From the NCBI GenBank assembly GCA_963728045.1, contig CAVSIE010000002.1, positions 992,001 through 1,056,000 on the forward strand: 64,000 nt of DNA. Direction: 5' to 3'. How positions within the stretch are numbered: position 1 is the first letter of the stretch; each line of letters opens with the position of its first letter. The notes beneath the pieces are model-generated. The model was not told where the DNA came from. It did not search any database and saw only the letters and a list, made by a program, of their open reading frames with translations. Below, in pieces: positions 41,619-49,840 of the stretch. The DNA is from VRUE01 sp963728045 (GTDB lineage Bacteria > Actinomycetota > Thermoleophilia > Solirubrobacterales > 70-9). Both the position numbers and the translations under genes were made by a program.

Positions 41619-43042
41619 TAGAGCTCAGGCCCCGCTGCCGCGGCGTCCTCGAGTGGCGGTCCCTCGCCCGCGGGTTGCTCGATCGGCCGCTCCTGGCCGG
41701 AGAAGTCGGCGAACTTGGGGAAGCGGTCGAGGAAGACCAGCTTGCGGGTGCCGATCGGCCCGTTGCGGTGCTTGGCGATGATCAGGTCAGCGAGGCCGTC
41801 GGGCTCATCTTCGGGGTCGCGGTAGTAGTCCTCGCGGAAGAGGAAGCCGACTAGGTCGGCGTCCTGCTCCAGCTGTCCGGACTCACGCAGGTCGGAAAGC
41901 TGCGGCTTCGGTGGGTGGCGCTGCTCGGGCGCCCGCGAGAGCTGGGAGATCGCCAGCACCGGCACCTCCAGCTCGCGGGCAAGGATCTTCAGCCCGCGGC
42001 TCATCTGGCCGACCTGCTCGACCCGGTTGGCGCGGTGGTCATCGGAGCGCATCAGCTGCAGGTAGTCGACGATCACCAGCCCCAGCCCGCCCTTGTCCTG
42101 CTCCTGGGCGTGGAGGCGGCGAGCCTTCGCCCGCAGGTCGAGGATGCCGAGGTCGGAGGAGTCGTCGAACCAGAGCGGCGCCGCCTCGAGCTCGTTGCAG
42201 GCGCGCACCACCTTCGGCCAGTCTTTCTGGGCGACCTGCCCCTTGCGCAGCTTGTCGCCGGAGATCCGCGCCCGGCAGGCGATGAAGCGCTGTGCCAGCT
42301 CCACCTCCGACATCTCGAGCGAGAAGAAGGCAACCGGGAGATTGCGCTTCACTGCGACGTTCTCGGCGATGTTGGCGACCAGGGCGCTCTTCCCCATCGC
42401 CGGCCGCGCCGCGACGATGATCAGGTTGCCGGGCTGGAAGCCGCCGGTGATCGCGTCGATGTCGCGGAACCCCGAGGGGGTGCCGGTCAGCTCGGTCTCG
42501 CCGGTGGAGAGCTTCTCCAGCCGGTCGACCTCGTCGTGGAGGATCTCGGAGAGCAGGCGGAAGTCGCTCGCCTGCTCTTTGTGGGCGACGTCGAAGAGCA
42601 GCTTCTCGGCCCGCTCGGAGAGCTCGCGCGGCTCGCCGTCGCGCTCGTGCACCCAGCCCTGGATCTGCTGGCCGGCCCCGAGCAGGCGCCGCAGCAGCGA
42701 GTTCTGCTGGACGATCTCCGCGTAGTGCTTGGCGTTGCCTGCGGCCGGAACCTTGGCGGCGAGCTCGGAGACGTAGTGCTTGCCGCCGGCCTCCTCGATC
42801 TTGTTGTGCTGGACCAGCGCCTCGGCGACGCTGAGCTCGTCGACCGGCTTCGAGGCCGCGTAGAGATCGTGGACGCAGGCGAAGATCACCCGGTGCTTGT
42901 CGAGGTAGAAATCCTCGGCGTTCAGCTTCACCTCGTCGATCACCCGGGTCAGGGTCGGCTCGGCCACCAGCATCGCTCCCAGCACCGACTCCTCCGCTTC
43001 GATGTTCTGCGGCGGGACGTGGGTTGTGGGAGTTTGGCTCAC
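41618..43042 (-). CDS. dnaB: Replicative DNA helicase DnaB
   Basis: DnaB is the ring helicase that unwinds DNA ahead of the fork. The 474-residue protein has the N-terminal PPQNIEAEESVLGAML domain, a linker, and a RecA-type ATPase with Walker A AARPAMGKSAL, VAFFSLEMSEVELAQR, Walker B LGLVIVDYLQLM and the DLRESGQLEQDADLV arginine-finger region. No intein is present. It precedes the DnaC-like gene and purA on the minus strand. Confidence 0.97.
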   Translation of the reverse strand: MSQTPTTHVPPQNIEAEESVLGAMLVAEPTLTRVIDEVKLNAEDFYLDKHRVIFACVHDLYAASKPVDELSVAEALVQHNKIEEAGGKHYVSELAAKVPAAGNAKHYAEIVQQNSLLRRLLGAGQQIQGWVHERDGEPRELSERAEKLLFDVAHKEQASDFRLLSEILHDEVDRLEKLSTGETELTGTPSGFRDIDAITGGFQPGNLIIVAARPAMGKSALVANIAENVAVKRNLPVAFFSLEMSEVELAQRFIACRARISGDKLRKGQVAQKDWPKVVRACNELEAAPLWFDDSSDLGILDLRAKARRLHAQEQDKGGLGLVIVDYLQLMRSDDHRANRVEQVGQMSRGLKILARELEVPVLAISQLSRAPEQRHPPKPQLSDLRESGQLEQDADLVGFLFREDYYRDPEDEPDGLADLIIAKHRNGPIGTRKLVFLDRFPKFADFSGQERPIEQPAGEGPPLEDAAAAGPEL

Positions 43043-43157
43043 TCGTCTCAGTGTCGGGTCAGCTGCGGCGGCAATCTAGAGGGCAGTCAACGTAGCCCAG
43101 GGCATCGCCGACGGCGAGCGCCAAAGCCGCCCGTTGCGGAGGAAATCGAGCTGCCCC

Positions 43158-43475
43158 TCAGCGAAGCCCGAGAACCAGACCGAGGGCATCGTCGACCTCT
43201 ACCAACTCGTCCAAGCTCAGGTGTCCGACTCGCTCGCCGAGCATCTCGACGTCGGCTGCCCCCACCATCTCGCAGAGGACTCTTGTCTGCTCGCCATTCA
43301 GCTCGATCTCAGGGTGAAAGCTCGCCGCCCGCGCAGAGCGCGAAGTCGGGCAGACCACGACCGTGGAGAGAGCGAGAAGGTCGTCGCCCTGGACGATCAC
43401 CGCGTAGCGGCCGCCGTGCTGCACTCGTCCGCGCTTTCGCGGCAGCGAAACCGCGTGCACGTCACCTCGAACCAC
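43158..43475 (-). CDS. MazF/PemK-family mRNA interferase toxin
   Basis: A 105-residue MazF-like toxin; family members cut single-stranded RNA at specific short sites. The start VRGDVHAVSLPRKRGRVQHGGRYAVIVQGD matches the MazF N-terminal fold, with VVVCPTSRSARAASFHPEIEL in the middle. It overlaps the end of the antitoxin gene by 14 bases, the usual order antitoxin then toxin. A 115-base gap without a gene separates it from the dnaB start. Confidence 0.85.
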   Translation of the reverse strand: MVRGDVHAVSLPRKRGRVQHGGRYAVIVQGDDLLALSTVVVCPTSRSARAASFHPEIELNGEQTRVLCEMVGAADVEMLGERVGHLSLDELVEVDDALGLVLGLR

Positions 43476-43713
43476 GTAGCTCCTCCATCAGCTCGGCAAC
43501 TTCACGTGCTTCGGCGACGTACTCCGGATCGTTCATCAAGCGACGTACCTCGGCTGCAACGCCGTTGCGACGCCGCTCTCGCTGGGCAGTCTCTTCGATG
43601 GCCTGACGCGCGGCCTCCGCCTTGCTGATGCCACGTCGCCGAGCCAGGTCTTCCAGTGCCCGCACGCCTTCCCGACCGAGTCGCAGGGAGATTGGTGGTG
43701 GAGCCTTAGGCAT
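43462..43713 (-). CDS. Ribbon-helix-helix antitoxin
   Basis: From the ATG at 43713 it has 83 residues: PPPISLRLGREGVRALEDLARRRGISKAEAARQAIEET, a ribbon-helix-helix DNA-binding region, then an Arg/Glu-rich tail that should bind the toxin. A longer frame reaches 43800, but this would run through two palindromes that look like operators, so the inner start is preferred. Expected to repress its own promoter together with MazF. Confidence 0.8.
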   Translation of the reverse strand: MPKAPPPISLRLGREGVRALEDLARRRGISKAEAARQAIEETAQRERRRNGVAAEVRRLMNDPEYVAEAREVAELMEELRGSR

Positions 43714-43722
43714 GAGCGCAAG

Positions 43723-43743
43723 CGTAGCGCGCTTCGCGCTACG
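43723..43743. promoter_or_regulatory. Candidate operator, palindrome 1, of the toxin-antitoxin pair
   Basis: CGTAGCGCG-CTT-CGCGCTACG, a perfect 9-bp inverted repeat ending ten bases before the antitoxin start. Its position fits autoregulation by a ribbon-helix-helix antitoxin (inference). Confidence 0.55.
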
Positions 43744-43772
43744 AGCGGATGAGACGGAGTAGCTCGCCATGT

Positions 43773-43792
43773 CGAGATCCTCTGGGATCTCG
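43773..43792. promoter_or_regulatory. Candidate operator, palindrome 2, of the toxin-antitoxin pair
   Basis: CGAGATCC-TCTG-GGATCTCG, a perfect 8-bp inverted repeat about 30 bases upstream of palindrome 1. TTGACG, a possible -35, lies upstream on the minus strand near 43813-43818. Confidence 0.5.
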
Positions 43793-43819
43793 ATGCGCAA
43801 GTGGCGCGCTGAACGTCAA

Positions 43820-44542
43820 TTAAGTAGAACTTTTAGCCCCCAGATGGCTGTCTGAGGGCGGGATCAGGCCCTCGGCCTCCTGGCGCTGCTCGCCGCGGCG
43901 CAGGATGCGCTGGGTGAGGATCGCGATGCTGAGGATCGCGGTGGCGCCGAGGCTGAGCTGGATGCTGAGCAGGCCCTCGCGGGTCCAGTAGACGTCGCGC
44001 AGGTCGAGCAGGAGCGCCGCCTCGTCGAAGGTGAGGCCCATGCCGATGCCCATCGGCACCGCGAGGCGGTCCTCGAGCGCGTCGTTGTCGGTCAGCAGCG
44101 CCGTGGTGCCGGAGGCGAAGGCGATCAGGATCCCGGGCACGAAGTGGTGGATGTGGCGCCCGCCGACGCTGACGTTGCGGAAGGGCCCCCAGCCGTCGCG
44201 GATCCCCCAGGTGGAGAGCCGCACCAGCGCGAAGGATGCGAGGAAGCCAGCGAGCAGGTTGAAGAGCACAGTTTCGCTGCGCGGCGCCGCTTCGTAGCCG
44301 CTCACCGCCACGTTGACCGTGTCCAGCGCGGCGGCCGGCGCCGCTTCGACCAGGCCGTCGTCGCGCTCGTGGGAGCGGCGGCGCAGCAGGCGACCGAACT
44401 GGCCGGCGAGGACGAAGCCGGCGCCGCCGAGCGAGAATGCGGCGAGGCCCAGGGTGGCCCGCTCGGAGCGCGCCCACCCGAACCGGGTCCTCGCCCTGGC
44501 GCGCCGGGTCAACCTCTTGGTCTGCAGGCGAGGCGAGGCCAT
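43820..44542 (-). CDS. Integral membrane protein, unknown function
   Basis: A 240-residue protein with an Arg-rich N-terminus and about five membrane helices. The most distinctive segment is the conserved-looking VGGRHIHHFVPGILIAFASGTTALL, with an HIHH cluster, then GIGMGLTFDEAALLLDLRDVYW. The family is common in Actinobacteria but has no known job. It follows rplI closely and precedes the toxin-antitoxin promoter. Confidence 0.75.
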   Translation of the reverse strand: MASPRLQTKRLTRRARARTRFGWARSERATLGLAAFSLGGAGFVLAGQFGRLLRRRSHERDDGLVEAAPAAALDTVNVAVSGYEAAPRSETVLFNLLAGFLASFALVRLSTWGIRDGWGPFRNVSVGGRHIHHFVPGILIAFASGTTALLTDNDALEDRLAVPMGIGMGLTFDEAALLLDLRDVYWTREGLLSIQLSLGATAILSIAILTQRILRRGEQRQEAEGLIPPSDSHLGAKSST

Positions 44543-44567
44543 GGGCCCAGCCTAGCGACGACTTGGG

Positions 44568-45020
44568 CTACTTCTCCTCGGCGACGATCGTCTTCACCGT
44601 GGCTACGGCGCCGTCGGCGAGCTCGATCTCAACCATGTGGGTGCCGATCTCGCGGATCGGCTGCTCGAGCTTCACTTTGTGGCGGTCGACGGGAAGGTCG
44701 CGCGCATCGCGGATCGCGTCGACGATCTCCTTCGCTCCGACCGAGCCGAAGAGCTTGCCGTCCTCGCCCGCCCGCTGGTAGATCGTCAGCACGGTCTTGG
44801 AGAGCAGCCCCGCCGCCTGCTCTTCGCGCTCGGCACGCACCACTGCTGCCTTCTCGGCGGCCTCGCGGCGCCGCTGCGCCTCCTCCAGCGCTCCGGGTGT
44901 CGCCGGTGCGGCCAGCTTGCGCGGGATCAGATAGTTGCGTAGGTAGCCGGGCGAGACGTCGATCGGGTCGCCGCGTTCGCCGAGATCCTCGACGTCCTGA
45001 AGAAGGACTGCCTGCGCCAT
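44568..45020 (-). CDS. rplI: 50S ribosomal protein L9
   Basis: L9 bridges the large subunit surface near the L1 stalk. The N-terminal domain VLLQDVEDLGERGDPIDVSPGYLRNYLIPRKLA is diagnostic; a long connecting helix and the C-terminal domain (LFGSVGAKEIVDAI) follow. 150 residues, normal. Its ATG touches the rpsR stop, completing the rpsF-ssb-rpsR-rplI operon. Confidence 0.97.
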   Translation of the reverse strand: MAQAVLLQDVEDLGERGDPIDVSPGYLRNYLIPRKLAAPATPGALEEAQRRREAAEKAAVVRAEREEQAAGLLSKTVLTIYQRAGEDGKLFGSVGAKEIVDAIRDARDLPVDRHKVKLEQPIREIGTHMVEIELADGAVATVKTIVAEEK

Positions 45021-45289
45021 CAGCGCTCGCCGACGTAGGGCAGCAGCGCGATCTCGCGAGCGCGCTTGACCGCGACGGAGAGTTGGCGCTGGTGCTTGCG
45101 CGAGAGGCCTGTGACCCGCCGGCCGCGCGTCTTCCCCTTGTCGGAGAGGAAGCGCCGCAGCAGATTCAGGTCCTTGTAATCGACCTGCTCGGAGTTGATC
45201 CGGGTGTACTTACGCGCACGCATCCGCTCGGCGCCCCGCCTACCGCGCCGCGGCGCTGCCGATGCTCCTGCGTCTCTAGACCTGGCCAT
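45020..45289 (-). CDS. rpsR: 30S ribosomal protein S18
   Basis: S18 pairs with S6 on the platform of the small subunit. After a basic N-terminal extension of about 24 residues the core reads YTRINSEQVDYKDLNLLRRFLSDKGKTRGRRVTGLSRKHQRQLSVAVKRAREIALLPY. No zinc-type cysteines are present. 89 residues. Confidence 0.97.
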   Translation of the reverse strand: MARSRDAGASAAPRRGRRGAERMRARKYTRINSEQVDYKDLNLLRRFLSDKGKTRGRRVTGLSRKHQRQLSVAVKRAREIALLPYVGER

Positions 45290-45341
45290 AAGAAGGCGAG
45301 ATGCTACAGACCTGACACCGATGAGGCTCCCGCCTCAGGCG

Positions 45342-45812
45342 TCAAAAAGGAATGTCGTCGTCGGCTCCGCCCCCGCCGCTCGGCGCCGCGGCGCCCTCGA
45401 AGTCGGAGGTATCCGCCGGCACGTCGCTGCTCGGGCTGAAGCCGTTGCCATTCCCGTTCCCGCCGCCGGAGCCGTCGCGCGAGCCCAGGAACTGGACCGA
45501 GTTGGCGACGATGCTGACCGCCTGCCGCTTGCCGCTGCCGTCTTTGGCCTCCCACTCGCGCCAGTCCAGCCGTCCTTCGACTGCCACCGGGCGTCCCTTC
45601 GAGAGGTACGTGGCGCAGTTCTCTCCCTGCGCTCCCCAGACGGTCACGTCGAAGAAGTTGGGCTTGTCGACCCAGTCGTTCCCTTCCTTGCGACGGCTGT
45701 TGACGGCGACGCGAAGCTCGCAGACCGCCGTTCCACCCCCCGTATGACGCAGCTCGGGATCGCGGGTCAGGTTCCCGGTGATGACGACCACGTTGACGTT
45801 CGAAGCTGCCAC
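45342..45812 (-). CDS. ssb: Single-stranded DNA-binding protein
   Basis: SSB coats single-stranded DNA and recruits repair and replication enzymes. The OB fold begins VNVVVITGNLTRDPELRHTGGG, followed by NFFDVTVWGAQGENCATYLSKG and VEGRLDWREWEAKDGSGKR; a Gly/Ser-rich linker ends in the partner-binding tip DDDIPF. The GTG at 45812 is preferred, with GAGGAG upstream; the ATG at 45848 would add 12 residues. 156 residues. Confidence 0.95.
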   Translation of the reverse strand: MAASNVNVVVITGNLTRDPELRHTGGGTAVCELRVAVNSRRKEGNDWVDKPNFFDVTVWGAQGENCATYLSKGRPVAVEGRLDWREWEAKDGSGKRQAVSIVANSVQFLGSRDGSGGGNGNGNGFSPSSDVPADTSDFEGAAAPSGGGGADDDIPF

Positions 45813-45951
45813 AGCTCTCAACTCCTCGGTATCGCTTTCTCTGAACACTCACTCTAAGAGCCGCGGCGGCGCGTCTCTCCCCCGCGGCGCCGAAATGTCC
45901 GCAAAACGCGACGCGCGCTGCGGCTTTTCACCGGCTCTGGGCGACCGAGAG

Positions 45952-46503
45952 CTACTCGTCGCCGGAGTCGGCGGCCTCGGAGCTGGGCTCCTCGGCAGCG
46001 ACGGGCGCCGGCTCGGGAGCGGGCTCCGCAGGCTCGGCTGCAGCCTCGGGCGGCGGCGCTGTCGCGGCAGGCGCGGGCTCAGCCTCGGCCGCCGGCTCGG
46101 GTGCTTCGGGCTCCGCTCGGGGGGCGTCCGGGGCTGGACGCTCGCGCGACTCGCGCGAGGCTCCCGGGCCAGCCGAGCCGGTGGCGGGCGGAACCAGCAC
46201 CGGGGTGTCGGCGTCGACCTTGAAGATGCGGAAGCGCATGACGCCGTCGGCTATCCGCAGGTTGTGGTTGAGGCTGTCGAGCAGCTCGGTCGGCGCCTCG
46301 AAGCGGAACCAACGATAGTCGGCCTCGTTGCGCTGCCCGATTTCGTAGGCCATCTTGCGCAGGCCCCATTTGTTCTGGTGCTTGAGCGTGCCGCTCGCCT
46401 CGATCTGCGCCTTCGCCTCCTGCGCCAGGGCATCGCGAGCGACCTCGTCCCCACCGGGGTCGAGCATCAGGACCAACTCGTATTCGCGTGCGGCGACTGC
46501 CAA
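45952..46503 (-). CDS. rpsF: 30S ribosomal protein S6 with long acidic Ala/Pro tail
   Basis: Residues 1-100 are a standard S6: REYELVLMLDPGGDEV, KWGLRKMAYEIGQRNEADYRWFRFEA and NHNLRIADGVMRFRIFKVD. It then continues for about 80 residues of Ala, Pro and Glu only (PAAEAEPAPAATAPPPEAAAEPAEPAPE), ending in SGDE; most S6 proteins have no such tail. First gene of the rpsF-ssb-rpsR-rplI set. The 139 bases between its stop and the ssb start hold no gene. Confidence 0.95.
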   Translation of the reverse strand: MAVAAREYELVLMLDPGGDEVARDALAQEAKAQIEASGTLKHQNKWGLRKMAYEIGQRNEADYRWFRFEAPTELLDSLNHNLRIADGVMRFRIFKVDADTPVLVPPATGSAGPGASRESRERPAPDAPRAEPEAPEPAAEAEPAPAATAPPPEAAAEPAEPAPEPAPVAAEEPSSEAADSGDE

Positions 46504-46541
46504 AACGGCGGCTGACTATAGCCGTTGAGGAGCGGCCGCTC

Positions 46542-46928
46542 TCAATGCGGCGCGAACTCCACTGAGCCGTCGTTGGTCGGAGCGGGAGCCGGCGGAGGTT
46601 CTGGCGTTTGGACGGGAGCGACGAATGGCGCGGCTTTGGTTGGAGGCGCCGGGGCTGGCGGATCCTGTCGTCGAGGCGGCGGACCCTCTTTGCTTTGCCT
46701 GCGTATCGGCTTGGACGGGCGCCTTATCAATCGCCGCTCCGCTCGCTTTGGTTTCGCTGCCTGTGCCGGCGCCGCCGCGACATTAACCCGAGGCAACCCC
46801 ACATCAGCTGGCAAAGGCCCCGGCTCCGGCGGCCTCAGCAACTCAGGCCCAACGCGAAGCGCAAGCAGCACTGCGCCCGCGACAAGGAGCACACGCCCAG
46901 CAGCTGACCAGCGAACGCGGAGTCCCAT
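46542..46928 (-). CDS. Small membrane-anchored proline-rich protein
   Basis: A 128-residue predicted protein with one N-terminal membrane helix (RVLLVAGAVLLALRVGPELL) and a basic then Pro/Ala-rich outside segment, ending EFAPH. It precedes rpsF on the same strand with a 38-base gap. No family recognised; the low-complexity content means a chance frame is not excluded. Confidence 0.5.
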   Translation of the reverse strand: MGLRVRWSAAGRVLLVAGAVLLALRVGPELLRPPEPGPLPADVGLPRVNVAAAPAQAAKPKRAERRLIRRPSKPIRRQSKEGPPPRRQDPPAPAPPTKAAPFVAPVQTPEPPPAPAPTNDGSVEFAPH

Positions 46929-46980
46929 GCACGGCTAAGTCCCTGGACATGCTCGTTCTCCCCGTCGGAATTGCTGCGCT

Positions 46981-47030
46981 GTTGCCCACCGAAGGTGGGG
47001 CTGGGCATCCAGCGGGATGACCCTGCCCCC
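46981..47030. repeat. Family B element, partial copy
   Basis: GTTGCCCACCGAAGGTGGGG and CTGGGCATCCAGCG (46981-47014) match the third hairpin and following motif of the elements at 578-712 and 818-945. The hairpin CCCACC-GAA-GGTGGG lies at 46985-46999. No complementary left arm for the right flank (CGGGATGACCCTGCCCCC) was found, so this copy appears truncated. It sits next to the otsA stop, as copy 1 does next to yidC. Confidence 0.65.
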
Positions 47031-47032
47031 TC

Positions 47033-48499
47033 CTACGCAACCGTCTCGCGCAGCTCGGCGATGTCCCTCAGCTGATCGTCGACCCAGTCCCCGGGATTCC
47101 GCGCGAACACCAGCTCTTTGAGATGCCGCGCTCGCAGCCGCCGCTCCTCGGGGTCCATGGTCAGCGCGCGGTAGATCGCGTCGGCCTGCTCCTGGATGTC
47201 GAAGGGGTTGACCGAGAGGGCGCAATCGGCCAGCTCCTCGTGTGAGCCGGTGTTCTCGGAGAGCATCAGCACGCCGTCGCGGGTGTTGACCGCCGGCGCC
47301 TCCTTGGCGACCAGGTTCATCCCGTCGAAGAGTGAGTTGACCATCAGCAGGTCGAAGTGCTTGTAACGGGCGACTGCGTCGTGGAAGTTCTCGTAGATCT
47401 TCAGGTCGATCGGCATCCAGTCAGTCGTGCCGTGACGGTGGTTGACCACTGCGACCAGAGCCTCGATCCGTTCCAGGTACTCGGCGTACTCGGGAACGTC
47501 CTGCCGCGAGGGCTGCAGATGGGCGATGAAGGTGACCTGCTCGCGGAACTCAGGGTGCTGGGTGAGGAAGGTGTCGAAAGCGGTGAAGCCGCGTAGCACG
47601 TTCTTCGAGAGGTCGGCGCGGTCGACCCTGATGATCAGATGCTTGCGCCGCCGCTCCAGCACCTCGCGCTCGGCTGCCGCCACCTCTGGCGACTCGGCCG
47701 CCCGCAGCAGCCGGTCGGCGTCGATCGAGAGCGGGTAGGCCCGGCACAGGGTCTGACCGCCGCCATGGCGCACGATGCAGCGCTCGTAATCGACCTCCGC
47801 CTCGAGCAGTTCGTCGCAGCAGCGCAGGAAGTTGATGCAGTAGGCGTGGGTGTGGAAGCCGATGATGTCGTTGGCGAGCATGCCCCGGTATAGCGCCTCG
47901 CGGATGCGGCCGGGAAGGATCCGCCAGCTGTCCGGCTGCGACCAGGGGATGTGGACGAAGTGGTGGAGGAAGGCGTCGGGACGCTCGGCCCGGATCATCG
48001 CCGGCGCTGTGTAGAGGTGGTAGTCGTGCAGCATCACCAGCGGCCGCTCGCGCCCCTCGATCTGCGTCAGCACGGCCTGGGCGATGTCCCGGTTGACGGC
48101 CTGGTAGCCGAAGTCCCAGGCGTCGAGCTCCTCCTGGCGGATGTCCGGGGCGTTGGAGAGGTCCCAGAGGTAGTGCTGGATGAACCAGAGGATCGGGTTG
48201 GCGATCACGTTGTAGAAGCGCTCGTAGGCGGTGGCGTCGCTGCCGACCAGGAGCACCCGGTACTCGATCCCGTCGATCGAGAGCTCGACCGGCCCGCCGC
48301 GTTCCTCCGAGACCGCGACGTCCTCGTCGGTCATCGCCGAGGCGACCCAGAGCGCGTCGCGGTGGGAGACCAAGCCCGAGAGCGCGGTGACCAGGCCGCC
48401 ACCGCCACGCCGCACTGTTCGCTCCCCGTCCTCGTCGCGTTCGAACTGGGCGGGGCCGCGATTGGAGACGATGATGAGCGGATCGGCGGCCTCAGGCAT
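47033..48499 (-). CDS. otsA: Alpha,alpha-trehalose-phosphate synthase (GT20)
   Basis: OtsA transfers glucose from a nucleotide sugar to glucose-6-phosphate giving trehalose-6-phosphate. The 488-residue GT20 protein has LIIVSNRGPAQF at the start, WFIQHYLWDL, MLHDYHLYTAPAMIR, FVHIPWSQPDSWRILP, DIIGFHTHAYCINFL, VDRADLSKNVLRGFTAF and the C-terminal GMNLVAKEAPAVN loop. A glucosylglycerol-phosphate synthase is the main alternative in this family. It lies 57 bases after treT on the same strand. Confidence 0.9.
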   Translation of the reverse strand: MPEAADPLIIVSNRGPAQFERDEDGERTVRRGGGGLVTALSGLVSHRDALWVASAMTDEDVAVSEERGGPVELSIDGIEYRVLLVGSDATAYERFYNVIANPILWFIQHYLWDLSNAPDIRQEELDAWDFGYQAVNRDIAQAVLTQIEGRERPLVMLHDYHLYTAPAMIRAERPDAFLHHFVHIPWSQPDSWRILPGRIREALYRGMLANDIIGFHTHAYCINFLRCCDELLEAEVDYERCIVRHGGGQTLCRAYPLSIDADRLLRAAESPEVAAAEREVLERRRKHLIIRVDRADLSKNVLRGFTAFDTFLTQHPEFREQVTFIAHLQPSRQDVPEYAEYLERIEALVAVVNHRHGTTDWMPIDLKIYENFHDAVARYKHFDLLMVNSLFDGMNLVAKEAPAVNTRDGVLMLSENTGSHEELADCALSVNPFDIQEQADAIYRALTMDPEERRLRARHLKELVFARNPGDWVDDQLRDIAELRETVA

Positions 48500-48556
48500 C
48501 GCCGCTCAGACTATCTGGCGCTCGAATTCAGCCGAGCGTTTTGGCCCGGGCCGGGA

Positions 48557-49795
48557 TCAGCCGTTCAGCTCGGTCAGTAGCTCGACCCAGTCGCGCAGGA
48601 GACGCGGGGAGAGGAACTCGCGACGGGCGTGTTCCTTGCCGGCCCGGCCCAGCTTCATCCCCAGCTCCGGGTCGCGGAGGATCTCCAGACAGCGCTGGGC
48701 GCACTCGGCGGGGGAATCGACCAGGAAGCCGCCCACGCCGTCCTCGATCTGCAGGGGGATGCCGCCGACCCGTCCGGCCACGGTCGGTCGCCCCTTCCAG
48801 AGCGACTCGGTGACGGTCAGGCCGAAGCCCTCGCGGATCGACTTCTGGACGATCACGTCGGACTGCGACTGGAAGGCGTTGACCTCGATCGCGCCGACGT
48901 TGTTGAGGTTGTTGAGGATCTTGATGTCGGGATCGCCGTCGGCGTACTCGAAGGTGCGCTGGAAGAACTCCCAGCCCTCGGGATCGTCGGTCGCCATCGA
49001 TCCGACCAGGGCGAGCTGGGCCTCGGGGATCTCCGCGGTGATGTCGCGGTAGGCGTCGATCACCCCGATCGGGTCCTTCCAGGGGTCGAAGCGGGACACC
49101 TGGGTGACCAGCGGCCGGTCGACGTCGATCCCGAACTGGCTGCAGACGAAGGCGGCGTCGTCGGGGGAGAAGGCCATGTTCTTCGGCGAGAGCGGGTCGA
49201 TCGCCGGCGGGATGATGCGAACGCCGTTGTGGCCGTTTATCCCGCTGGGCACGTAGGTGGGCATGTGCCAGACGGTCGCGTCGTATTCCTCGATCATCGG
49301 CAGCAGGCGGGCGATCGGCTCCGGGTTCGGCTCGGAGAGGTCGATGTGGCATCTCCAGATCCATTTGCCCGCGCTGTCGGTCGCCCCCCGCCGCAGGCCG
49401 ATCGGCTGCGGGTCGTGGACGATCACCGTGTCCCACTCGCCCTGCAGCCCCTTCGCGTTGAGCTCGTTGACCTCGTCGAACAGCGACCACTGCTCGTCGG
49501 TCAGGGTCTCCTCCGCCCCCTGCAGCGAGTTGTGGAGGAGCTTGGTCGCGTTGTAGAACTCCTCTTTGCCGAAGATCACGTGCCAGTGCGCGTCGAGGCC
49601 GATGTCGCGCATCAGCGGCACGATCGTGTAGAGGATCTCGGAGACGCCGCCGCCGAAAGCGGTGGCGCTGACGTGGAGGACCCGGTGCCCCTCGAGCGGC
49701 TCGGCGAGCTCGCGGATGCGGCCGATCAGCTCTTTGCCGGCGATGTGGGTGTAGTCGGCGAGGGACTTCTGGCCGAGCGCGATTTCCTGGAGCAC
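48557..49795 (-). CDS. treT: Trehalose synthase TreT-type glycosyltransferase (GT4)
   Basis: A 412-residue GT4 glycosyltransferase close to TreT, which makes trehalose from a nucleoside-diphosphate glucose and glucose. Motifs include the N-terminal VLHVSATAFGGGVSEILYT, VIVHDPQPIGL, the EPNPEP loop, VTQVSRFDPWKDPIGVIDAY and the nucleotide-sugar-binding REGFGLTVTESLWKGRPTVAG. Together with the downstream otsA it suggests two trehalose routes side by side, a common desiccation/osmotic-stress device. Confidence 0.88.
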   Translation of the reverse strand: MLQEIALGQKSLADYTHIAGKELIGRIRELAEPLEGHRVLHVSATAFGGGVSEILYTIVPLMRDIGLDAHWHVIFGKEEFYNATKLLHNSLQGAEETLTDEQWSLFDEVNELNAKGLQGEWDTVIVHDPQPIGLRRGATDSAGKWIWRCHIDLSEPNPEPIARLLPMIEEYDATVWHMPTYVPSGINGHNGVRIIPPAIDPLSPKNMAFSPDDAAFVCSQFGIDVDRPLVTQVSRFDPWKDPIGVIDAYRDITAEIPEAQLALVGSMATDDPEGWEFFQRTFEYADGDPDIKILNNLNNVGAIEVNAFQSQSDVIVQKSIREGFGLTVTESLWKGRPTVAGRVGGIPLQIEDGVGGFLVDSPAECAQRCLEILRDPELGMKLGRAGKEHARREFLSPRLLRDWVELLTELNG

Positions 49796-49840
49796 CTGCG
49801 GAGTTCTACAGGCACGGGCGGTCGGGCGGCGCTCGTCGCG

